From NCBI GenBank assembly GCA_017999075.1, contig JAGOBX010000234.1, positions 1-6,130 of the forward strand: 6,130 nt of DNA, given 5' to 3'. Shown here in pieces: positions 1-6,130 of the stretch. Under the pieces are notes generated by a model. The model did not search any database. It was not told the origin of the DNA and saw nothing but the letters and a program-made list of their open reading frames with translations. The translations under genes and the position numbers were made by a program. The stretch is from JAGOBX01 sp017999075 [NCBI: Candidatus Babelota bacterium]. GTDB lineage: Bacteria > JAGOBX01. Within the stretch, counting starts at the first letter, position 1. Every line of letters starts with the position of its first letter.

Positions 1-57
1 ATAATAAACAAATACTACTAATTTTTTTAAAAAAAATGATTATTATGGAACTTTATA

Positions 58-309
58 TTATACTATAATATTTATTTTGTTGTTATTGTTTGAAAAATCA
101 GATTTAATTTCGGTTTGCTTTTCATCTGCTGAATCATTTTTTTTTATTTTATTATTACGTTTAGGATTTTCTTCAAAATACGGACACGGCATATGCAGCC
201 AATACCAGTTAGAATCAGGAGATTTAAAGCCGAGAGCTTTACATCCGTATTTATGAATATGATCATTATATCTTATTTGAAAATTTTTACATTTATAACA
301 TACTAACAT
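58..309 (-). CDS. Small cysteine-rich protein, function unknown
   Basis: This 83-residue protein starts at an ATG 12 bases after the iorA stop, so it is probably the last gene of the same transcript. The upstream leader is A/T-only with no clear Shine-Dalgarno sequence, and translation may depend on coupling to iorA. The N-terminal half has C4 and C7 (CYKC), C23 in YGCKALGFKS, and C42 in PCPYF. The four cysteines could hold one zinc ion or iron-sulfur cluster. From memory, the pattern CxxC-x15-C-K-A-x-G-F-K-S then C-x2-F resembles a family of short bacterial proteins sometimes labelled 'uracil-DNA glycosylase', although they lack a glycosylase fold; I treat that label as unreliable. Residues 50-80 are Lys/Asn/Asp-rich low complexity and probably disordered. 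There is no signal peptide or membrane segment. The conserved-looking cysteine pattern and operon position make it likely to be a real gene; its function is not known. Confidence 0.7.
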   Translation of the reverse strand: MLVCYKCKNFQIRYNDHIHKYGCKALGFKSPDSNWYWLHMPCPYFEENPKRNNKIKKNDSADEKQTEIKSDFSNNNNKINIIV

Positions 310-321
310 ATATCATAAAAA

Positions 322-2088
322 TTAAAATTTGACAGATTTTATAGCATTTAATTCACAATATTGAACGCATAATCCGCAAGCGCGACATGATTCTTTTAAA
401 ATACTTATTATCCCATTTTTTTTCATTATCGCAGGACATCCGGTAGAAATGCATTTTCCGCATTTAGAACATTTTACCGGATCTATAGAAAAATATACTG
501 GTTTCCCTTTTTTGTTAAGCAGAGCACAAGGCGATTGAGCTATCAATACACTCGGCTTGTTCAGATTTAAATGTTTGTCAACAAGTTCAGAAAATAGTTT
601 TATGTTTAACGGATTAACTACATCAACGCATTCTTCCTGATATCCTATACCTATTACAAGTTTTTTATATTCAATGGCTATAGTATCTTCTCCTGATAAA
701 GTTTTTCCTGTTCCAGGATGCTCCTGATGTCCTGTCATAGCTGTTATCCTGTTATCAAGAATTATAGTTGTTATAGGAGCTTTGTTGTATAAAGCGTCAA
801 TAATTCCTGTTATCCCGGAATGAATAAAAGTAGAATCTCCTATTACCGCAACAATTTTATTGAAATAATCAGGGTTGGTTTTTACCATGCCTATAGCTGT
901 TCCAATTCCCGCACCCATACATATACATGTATCAAGAGAATTAAGCGGTTCAAGAGTTCCAAGAGTATAACACCCTATATCTCCTGTAACTATAAGCGAT
1001 TTTTCCCTTAAAACCGAATAAGCAGCTCTATGAGAGCAGCCTGCGCATAACACTGGCGGACGAGGAGGAACATCAATATTTTTAATTTCAGCATTACATT
1101 CAGGTTTATTGTAAAATATTGAACGGATTTTATCCTGATCCAATTCACCTGTTTTAGGAAACCAGGATTTTCCTATAATTTCAACATCCAATTTTAATTT
1201 CAATATCTCTTCTTCCAAAAAACCGTCAAGTTCTTCAATTACCACAATCCTGTCTTTTCCTGCGCAAAATTGTTTTATAATTCTATCAGGAACAGGATAT
1301 ACCATACCTAATTTCAATATATCAACGTCTTTGATAACTTCCGAAACATAATTAAATACTACGCCTGAAGTAATAATTCCTGTTTTAGAAAATTTTTCAT
1401 TTTTATTTTCAGCTTTAATTATACGGTTCAATTCAGACTGATTGTTATATTCCTGAAGTTTTATAAGACGTTCCTCTACAAATTTATGCCTCATTCTTCC
1501 AAATGCAGGAATCATAACATATTTCTGCGGTTTTTTTTCAAATCCAGGTTTTATATCTATAACTTTTTTTTCACCAGTTTCCACTATTGTCCTGGTATGT
1601 GATAATCTCGTAGTTGTCCTCAAAATTAAAGGCGTATCGAATTGTTCAGAAATTTCATATCCTGACAAAACCATTTCTTTAGCTTCGCTGCTGTCAGAAG
1701 GTTCAAGCATCGGAACTTTAGCGAATTTCGCATAATTTCTGCTATCCTGTTCATTTTGAGAACTATGCAATTCAGGATCATCAGCTGCCACCAATATAAA
1801 TCCTGCTTTAACTCCTGTATAAGAAAAAGTCATCAGAGGATCTGCTGCAACATTAACTCCGACATGTTTCATAGTAACAATTGTCCTGTGTCCTGATATA
1901 CTCGCTCCTATTCCTGTTTCAAAAGCAACCTTTTCATTAGGAGACCATTGACAGTATACTCCATCGTATTTAACAAGATTTTCAAGTATTTCAGTTGACG
2001 GAGTTCCAGGATATCCTGATGCAAATTTGACATCTGACTCATATGCTCCCAAAGCTATCGCTTCATTTCCTGACAACAATTTTTTCAT
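322..2088 (-). CDS. iorA: Indolepyruvate:ferredoxin oxidoreductase, alpha subunit
   Basis: This is the thiamine-diphosphate-dependent large subunit that, with IorB, oxidatively decarboxylates aryl-pyruvates (indolepyruvate, phenylpyruvate, hydroxyphenylpyruvate) to aryl-acyl-CoA and reduces ferredoxin in the cytoplasm. The protein has 588 residues from the ATG at 2088, close to the usual family length. It opens with MKKLLSGNEAIALGAYES, and SGYPGTPSTEILE, TMKHVGVNVAADP and HSSQNEQDSR are hallmark IorA segments of the pyrimidine-binding half. LCAGCSHRAAY (347-357) precedes the pyrophosphate-binding half, with GDST (417-420) to DN (445-446) as the ThDP/Mg motif. A C-terminal 2x[4Fe-4S] ferredoxin has C540/543/546/551 (followed by Pro) and C568/571/574/578. 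A TTG at 2100 gives four extra residues, but it sits next to the GGAG ribosome binding site, so the ATG is preferred. hydA ends 58 bases upstream, so co-transcription is likely and would link ferredoxin production to H2 formation. No iorB lies next to it in this window. Confidence 0.96.
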   Translation of the reverse strand: MKKLLSGNEAIALGAYESDVKFASGYPGTPSTEILENLVKYDGVYCQWSPNEKVAFETGIGASISGHRTIVTMKHVGVNVAADPLMTFSYTGVKAGFILVAADDPELHSSQNEQDSRNYAKFAKVPMLEPSDSSEAKEMVLSGYEISEQFDTPLILRTTTRLSHTRTIVETGEKKVIDIKPGFEKKPQKYVMIPAFGRMRHKFVEERLIKLQEYNNQSELNRIIKAENKNEKFSKTGIITSGVVFNYVSEVIKDVDILKLGMVYPVPDRIIKQFCAGKDRIVVIEELDGFLEEEILKLKLDVEIIGKSWFPKTGELDQDKIRSIFYNKPECNAEIKNIDVPPRPPVLCAGCSHRAAYSVLREKSLIVTGDIGCYTLGTLEPLNSLDTCICMGAGIGTAIGMVKTNPDYFNKIVAVIGDSTFIHSGITGIIDALYNKAPITTIILDNRITAMTGHQEHPGTGKTLSGEDTIAIEYKKLVIGIGYQEECVDVVNPLNIKLFSELVDKHLNLNKPSVLIAQSPCALLNKKGKPVYFSIDPVKCSKCGKCISTGCPAIMKKNGIISILKESCRACGLCVQYCELNAIKSVKF

Positions 2089-2094
2089 AATAAA

Positions 2095-2098
2095 CTCC
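2095..2098 (-). promoter_or_regulatory. Ribosome binding site (GGAG) of iorA
   Basis: On the minus strand TTGGAG is followed by six bases (TTTATT) and then ATG at 2088, an ideal Shine-Dalgarno spacing. This decides the iorA start in favour of the ATG over the in-frame TTG at 2100, which would overlap the site itself. The rest of the 58-base gap between hydA and iorA is A/T-rich and shows no G/C-containing hairpin. Confidence 0.75.
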
Positions 2099-2146
2099 AA
2101 TTCCAGTTTAAATTAACACATTATTATTTATTGCAAATTCTTTCGA

Positions 2147-4480
2147 TTATTTGTATTTCGCTAATATTCCTTCTACATCATCAGGTTTTACCTGACTGAA
2201 AACATCTCCGTCTACAAGTACAACAGGAGCTAATCCGCATGCTCCAATACATCTTGTACATTCAAGAGTGAATTTATTATCTTTAGTAGTTTGGTCAAGT
2301 CCAATACCTAAAATCTGTTTGAACTTTTCAAGAACTTCTCCTGCACCTCTCACATAACATGCAGTGCCAAGACATATTGAAATAGAATGTTCTCCTTTTT
2401 TGTTTAAAGTAAAAAAATGATAAAATGTAGCCACTCCATAAACTGACGATAAAGGTATTTTTATTCCCATAGAAATTATTTTCATTGCATCTACTGACAA
2501 ATATCCGAACATTTCCTGCGCTTTATGAAGCAGCGGGATTAAATAGCTGTATTTATCTTCAACAGTTCTGTAAGCATTAACAGCATCTAATAATTCCCTG
2601 TATTTATTTATATCTTCAGGTTTATGATCTTTAAGTTCAAGATCTTTTTCAAGAATATGATTTTTATATATTCCTGAAGGTTTGCGTTCAACATAATGAG
2701 TATGCAGAAGTTTATGCGATATTTCGCTTAATGGATTTTTCAAAAATGTTTTATATAACCTTTGCACATCAGGATTATCATGAGACCTGCGGAATGTCCG
2801 TTTTCTATCCAGTCCATACAATGCTCCTGCTCGTTTTATAAGCATTTCCTTTGATAATGGTAAATGAGGCGGTACAGGATATGGCTGGCCTCCTCCTCCT
2901 ATACATCCGCCAGGACATCCCATTACCTCAACAAAATGATATTTTTTCTCTCCTGATCTGATTTTTTCCATTATTTTATGTGCATTATCAAGACCGTGAA
3001 CAACAGCAACATTAAGTTTTGTTGAACCTACTCCTATTTCCGCTTCTTTTATTCCTTCAACTCCTCGAATCTGATTAAATTCTATATCTACCAGTGTTTC
3101 TCCAGTTACAAATTCAGAAGCAGTACGCAGAGCCGCTTCCATAACTCCGCCCGTAGTTCCGAATATTACTCCGGCTCCGCTTGATAATCCCAGCGGTTTA
3201 TCAAATTCTGACGAATCCAGGTTTAAAAAATCTATACCTGCTGATTTAACCATCCATGCAAATTCACGGGTAGTTATAACGCAATCAACATATTTATTGT
3301 TATTATCATCAACCATTTCAGGTCTGTTGGCTTCAAACTTTTTTGCAGTGCAGCACATAACTGATACAATAAAAATTTTTTCAGGAGGAACATTCAGCTG
3401 TTTTGCATAAAATGTTTTTATCAGAGCTCCTTCCATGCTCATAGGAGATTTTGCCGTAGATAGATTTTTCAAATATTCGGGATAAAAATGTTCAATAAAT
3501 TTTACCCATGTCGGACAGCAGGATGTGAACATAGGGAAAGTGCCGTTATTTTTCAATCTATGAATAAACTCGCTTGCTTCTTCCATTATTGTAACATCAG
3601 CCCCAAATTGGGTGTCAAAAACATAATCAAAACCAAGCATTCTCATGGCAGTTGAACATTGTCCTTCATAATTATTCCCTGGCTGCATTCCAAACGCTTC
3701 TCCAATAGCAGCACGCACAGACGGAGCCATTTGACCTATAACTATTTTATCAGGACTATCTATTGCATTCCATACGTCACCCGTATTGTCTTTTTCAAGA
3801 AAAGCTGCTGTAGGACACAAATTTATACATTGACCGCAATTAACACAAATTGATTCCGAAAATTTTTCTTCAAAAGCAGGAACAACTACAGATTTAAATC
3901 CACGGTGAGCATTTGCAAGTGCAGTTACTCCCTGAACTTCTTCACAAACCCTCACACACCGTTCACAAAGAATACATTTGTTCGGATCACGTATAACTGA
4001 AAACGAAGATAAATCTTTAGCATAATTTTTTCTTTCGCCCACAAAATGCCTGTGTCTTACTCCAAGATTATAAGCAGCTCTTTGAAGTTCACAATTCCCA
4101 TCTCTTTCGCAAGTTTGACAATCCATAGGATGATTGTCAAGTATTAATTCAACTATATCTCTTCTGATTCTTCTCAATTTAGGAGAAATTGTTTTAACTT
4201 TAATGCCCGGTTCAAGAGGATATGCGCATGCTGCAACAAGATTACGCCTGCCTTCTATTTCAACAACGCATATTCTGCATGCTCCTTCAATACTTAGCGA
4301 TGGATGATAACACAAACGAGGAATATGAATGCCTATTCTGTCTGCAGCAGCCATAATAGTTGTTCCGTCAAAAACTGTTACTTCGATTCCATCAATAAAA
4401 GCTGTTATTTTTTTAGGTTTTTTTGTTTTTTTATTTTTATCATCTGTTTTCGAATCTTTCTTTAACACAGTCACTTTCAT
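2147..4480 (-). CDS. hydA: [FeFe]-hydrogenase catalytic subunit fused to a C-terminal NuoE/HydC-like [2Fe-2S] domain
   Basis: This is the H2-producing or H2-oxidising subunit. Numbering is from the GTG at 4483, so the ATG at 4480 is residue 2. After a Lys-rich leader (8-25) comes a plant-type [2Fe-2S] domain (C58, C69, C72, C86). A NuoG-type His-Cys [4Fe-4S] site (H118, C122, C125, C131) and two [4Fe-4S] clusters (C170/173/176/180 and C213/216/219/223) follow. The H-cluster domain (about 245-600) carries TSCCPTW (proton-relay C322, ligand C323), MCCTAKKFE (ligand C378) and VMGCPGGCIGGGGQP (ligands C523, C527). E302, E305, R309 and S342 match the proton path of Clostridium pasteurianum CpI in my alignment, so it should be catalytic. 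Residues about 625-778 are a whole NuoE/HydC-like domain: the helical part with VYGVATFYHFF, then [2Fe-2S] ligands C704, C709, C745 and C749. Trimeric enzymes usually encode HydC separately. Odd points are Cys for the usual Pro at 377 and KSPMSM where KSPQQ is expected. With the adjoining HydB it forms a group A3-like, possibly electron-bifurcating, enzyme; bifurcation is inferred. The gene ends with TAA. Confidence 0.95.
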   Translation of the reverse strand: MKVTVLKKDSKTDDKNKKTKKPKKITAFIDGIEVTVFDGTTIMAAADRIGIHIPRLCYHPSLSIEGACRICVVEIEGRRNLVAACAYPLEPGIKVKTISPKLRRIRRDIVELILDNHPMDCQTCERDGNCELQRAAYNLGVRHRHFVGERKNYAKDLSSFSVIRDPNKCILCERCVRVCEEVQGVTALANAHRGFKSVVVPAFEEKFSESICVNCGQCINLCPTAAFLEKDNTGDVWNAIDSPDKIVIGQMAPSVRAAIGEAFGMQPGNNYEGQCSTAMRMLGFDYVFDTQFGADVTIMEEASEFIHRLKNNGTFPMFTSCCPTWVKFIEHFYPEYLKNLSTAKSPMSMEGALIKTFYAKQLNVPPEKIFIVSVMCCTAKKFEANRPEMVDDNNNKYVDCVITTREFAWMVKSAGIDFLNLDSSEFDKPLGLSSGAGVIFGTTGGVMEAALRTASEFVTGETLVDIEFNQIRGVEGIKEAEIGVGSTKLNVAVVHGLDNAHKIMEKIRSGEKKYHFVEVMGCPGGCIGGGGQPYPVPPHLPLSKEMLIKRAGALYGLDRKRTFRRSHDNPDVQRLYKTFLKNPLSEISHKLLHTHYVERKPSGIYKNHILEKDLELKDHKPEDINKYRELLDAVNAYRTVEDKYSYLIPLLHKAQEMFGYLSVDAMKIISMGIKIPLSSVYGVATFYHFFTLNKKGEHSISICLGTACYVRGAGEVLEKFKQILGIGLDQTTKDNKFTLECTRCIGACGLAPVVLVDGDVFSQVKPDDVEGILAKYK

Positions 4481-4487
4481 CACCCCT
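4472..4487 (-). promoter_or_regulatory. hydB/hydA junction: overlapping stop/start with AGGGG ribosome-binding-like sequence
   Basis: On the minus strand the junction reads AGGGGTGATGAAAGTG. The hydB stop TGA (4482-4480) shares its last base with an ATG (4480-4478), the layout expected for translational coupling. Three in-frame starts are possible. GTG at 4483 overlaps the purine tract, ATG at 4480 lies only 2 bases after it, and GTG at 4474 lies 8 bases after it, the best spacing. I chose the ATG for its codon type and overlap with the stop. The choice changes the protein by at most three residues. Confidence 0.5.
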
Positions 4488-6130
4488 GAATTATTGCGTT
4501 AAATTTACACGCCTGAAAACAAGCGCCGCATTTGATGCATTTTGAAGAATCTATATTATGAATTTTCTTTGGTTCGCCTGTTATGCAATTTACAGGACAT
4601 TTCTTTTTACATACTCCGCAACCAACGCATTTTTCCGAAACTATAATATAATTCAAAAGTTTTTTGCATACTTTAGCTCTGCATTTTTTTTCTTTTATAT
4701 GTTCTTCAAACTCATCCCTAAAATATTTTATATTGCTTAACACAGGATTCGGAGCTGTCTGCCCGAGTCCGCATAAAGATGCAAGTTTAATTGTCTCGCC
4801 AAGACGTTCAAGTTTTTCAATATCGCCTTCTTCTCCTTTTCCATTACAAATTCTCTCAAGTATTTCAAGCATACGTTTTGTTCCTTCTCTGCATGGAGTG
4901 CATTTTCCGCAAGATTCATTTTGAGTAAAATCAAGAAAAAATTTTGCCACATCTACCATGCATGTATGTTCATCCATTACTATCATACCGCCGGAACCCA
5001 TTATAGAACCGGTCTTATTTAAAGTATCATAATCAACAGGTGTTTCAAGATACTGTTCAGGCAAACATCCGCCTGAAGGTCCGCCTGTCTGAACTGCTTT
5101 GAATTTATGCCCGTCTTTTATTCCGCCGCCTATATCGAATATTATTTCACGCAGCGTTGTGCCCATAGGAATCTCTATCAATCCTGTATTATTCACTTTT
5201 CCTGCTAATGCAAACACTTTCGTTCCTTTGCTTGTTTCTATGCCGAATCTTGAAAACCATTCTCCGCCTATTAAAATTATAGCTGGAACATTTGCAAGCG
5301 TTTCAACATTATTTATCACAGTCGGATTTCCAAACAATCCTTTAATTGAAGGATACGGCGGTCTTGGTCTAGGCATACCCCGTTTTCCTTCTATTGAAGC
5401 AATTAACGCAGTTTCCTCACCGCATACAAACGCGCCTGCCCCTAAACGAAGCTCAACATCAAATGAAAAATTTGTATCTAAAATATTTTTACCAATTAAT
5501 TTTTTTTCTTTCGCCAGTTTAATCGCATTTTTCAGCCGTTTTATCGCAAGAGGATATTCAGCTCTAATATAAACAAATCCTTTATCTGCGCCAACTGCAT
5601 ATCCGGCAATAGCCATTCCTTCAATAACTGAAAACGGATCTCCTTCAATCGTGCTTCTATCCATAAAAGCTCCAGGATCTCCTTCATCAGCATTACAAAT
5701 AATATATTTCTGTTTTCCCTCAGCGCGGGACCCGTTTGTCCATTTCTGAAATGTCGGATAGCCGCCGCCGCCTCTGCCGCGAAGTCCTGATTTTTTAATT
5801 TCATCAATTACGTCCTGAGGCGTCATATCAGTTAAAACCTTCGCCAAAGCTTTAAACCCGTCAACTTTAAAATAATCATCCAATGATTCAGGATCTATTA
5901 TTCCGCAATTACGTAAAGTTAATCTAAGTTGTTTATTAAAATAATTATAATTTCCAAAATTTTCAAAAAATCTATTAACCAGCTCATTGCATTCAAACTG
6001 ATTTTCTATAACTTCAATACCCTTTATCAAATAATCATCGATTATCCTGTCAACAAGTTTTTCATCAGCCTTAGCGTAATTAAGATTTTCAGGCAATATA
6101 GATAATATAATATCATTTCCAGAATAATAA
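4480..6130 (-). CDS. hydB: NuoF/HydB-like flavoprotein subunit of multimeric [FeFe]-hydrogenase (5' end cut by window edge)
   Basis: This is the NAD(H)- and FMN-binding subunit of a cytoplasmic multimeric [FeFe]-hydrogenase (HydB/HndC, homologous to complex I NuoF). It passes electrons between NADH and the iron-sulfur chain of HydA. Residues are counted from the TTG at 6096. The FMN loop [16 protein letters not shown] lies at 104-119, [14 protein letters not shown] at 134-147, and the nucleotide-site stretch [14 protein letters not shown] at 219-232. An SLBB-like region follows, then the NuoF-type [4Fe-4S] ligands C396, C399, C402 and C442. A C-terminal 2x[4Fe-4S] ferredoxin uses C490/493/496/500 and C520/523/526/530. 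This extra ferredoxin is typical of HydB/HndC and absent from plain NuoF. The frame stays open above the TTG (11 more codons, no stop to 6130). Residues 2-30 look like the last strand and helix of the thioredoxin-like [2Fe-2S] domain found at the N-terminus of HydB. The gene is therefore most likely partial, with its true start outside the window. It ends in a TGA that overlaps hydA by one base. Confidence 0.93.
   Translation of the reverse strand, partial: YYSGNDIILSILPENLNYAKADEKLVDRIIDDYLIKGIEVIENQFECNELVNRFFENFGNYNYFNKQLRLTLRNCGIIDPESLDDYFKVDGFKALAKVLTDMTPQDVIDEIKKSGLRGRGGGGYPTFQKWTNGSRAEGKQKYIICNADEGDPGAFMDRSTIEGDPFSVIEGMAIAGYAVGADKGFVYIRAEYPLAIKRLKNAIKLAKEKKLIGKNILDTNFSFDVELRLGAGAFVCGEETALIASIEGKRGMPRPRPPYPSIKGLFGNPTVINNVETLANVPAIILIGGEWFSRFGIETSKGTKVFALAGKVNNTGLIEIPMGTTLREIIFDIGGGIKDGHKFKAVQTGGPSGGCLPEQYLETPVDYDTLNKTGSIMGSGGMIVMDEHTCMVDVAKFFLDFTQNESCGKCTPCREGTKRMLEILERICNGKGEEGDIEKLERLGETIKLASLCGLGQTAPNPVLSNIKYFRDEFEEHIKEKKCRAKVCKKLLNYIIVSEKCVGCGVCKKKCPVNCITGEPKKIHNIDSSKCIKCGACFQACKFNAIIQG

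Noticed and set aside
22-36. T7A8 tract downstream of the last gene as a possible terminator
   Set aside because: There is no loop and no G/C-containing stem before the T run. It may be only a homopolymer tract in A/T-rich intergenic DNA.
55-71. Perfect 7-base inverted repeat (ATATTAT, 3-base loop) overlapping the stop codon of the small gene
   Set aside because: It is A/T only and thermodynamically weak. No U tract follows on the minus strand, so it is not a credible terminator. Such repeats arise by chance in DNA this A/T-rich.
2098-2100. TTG at 2100 as the iorA start
   Set aside because: It sits on the ribosome binding site for the ATG at 2088, and family members begin at the MKKLL segment.
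2101-2146. Possible promoter in the hydA-iorA gap (TTGCAA followed by A/T-rich -10-like sequence)
   Set aside because: The candidate spacing is about 14-15 bases, shorter than the normal 16-18, and any A/T-rich stretch gives similar matches. Co-transcription with hydA is simpler.
2910-3520. Reading the hydrogenase as a sensory (HydS-type) enzyme because of its altered motifs
   Set aside because: The proton-relay Cys322 and the Met of the second motif, commonly changed in sensory forms, are both present. There is no PAS domain, and the gene is paired with hydB.
4737-4952. 71- and 88-codon minus-strand frames (4737-4952 and 5541-5807) in a second frame of hydB
   Set aside because: Both overlap conserved hydB coding sequence in another frame and show no family features. 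The correct hydB frame runs unbroken through both, so there is no frameshift.
5099-5572. 157-codon open frame on the plus strand inside hydB
   Set aside because: It lies wholly antisense to the conserved FMN/NADH region of hydB. Its translation has no recognisable motif, and it is explained by the codon bias of the real gene.

Overview
This A/T-rich window (roughly mid-thirties % GC by eye) holds four genes, all on the minus strand, with almost no intergenic DNA. Three are recognisable redox enzymes rich in iron-sulfur motifs, and the fourth is a small cysteine-rich protein. The set indicates an obligately anaerobic, fermentative, H2-metabolising bacterium. The base composition and gene types would suit several lineages, such as Elusimicrobiota/Endomicrobia, Spirochaetes or Clostridia. 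The sequence alone does not let me choose among them.

Read in transcription order (high to low coordinates):

(1) 6130-4480: NuoF/HydB-type flavoprotein subunit of a multimeric [FeFe]-hydrogenase. The reading frame is open to the window edge, so this gene is cut off at its 5' end. A TTG at 6096 can look like a start but probably is not.

(2) 4480-2147: the catalytic [FeFe]-hydrogenase subunit. It has a full NuoG-like iron-sulfur N-terminus and an H-cluster domain. A complete NuoE/HydC-like [2Fe-2S] domain is fused to its C-terminus. The gene overlaps hydB by one base (TGATG). Several residues around the H-cluster differ from the textbook pattern, most clearly Met-Cys-Cys in place of Met-Pro-Cys.

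(3) 2088-322: alpha subunit of indolepyruvate:ferredoxin oxidoreductase (IorA), which follows after 58 bases and has a clear GGAG ribosome binding site. No iorB partner is present in the window.

(4) 309-58: an 83-residue protein with four cysteines in a CxxC...C...C pattern and a Lys/Asn-rich tail. Its function is unknown.

The likely physiology is an inference. IorA (with a beta subunit encoded elsewhere) oxidises aryl-pyruvates from aromatic amino acids and reduces ferredoxin. HydB plus the HydA-HydC fusion reoxidise ferredoxin, and probably NADH with it, while making H2. The shared direction and tight spacing suggest co-transcription from a promoter beyond position 6130. I see no convincing promoter, intrinsic terminator, RNA gene, CRISPR array or mobile element inside the window. 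Nothing here amounts to a wholly new system. The points most worth checking are the subunit fusion, the altered H-cluster pocket, the apparently orphan iorA, and a strong over-representation of the pentamer CAGGA in iorA.
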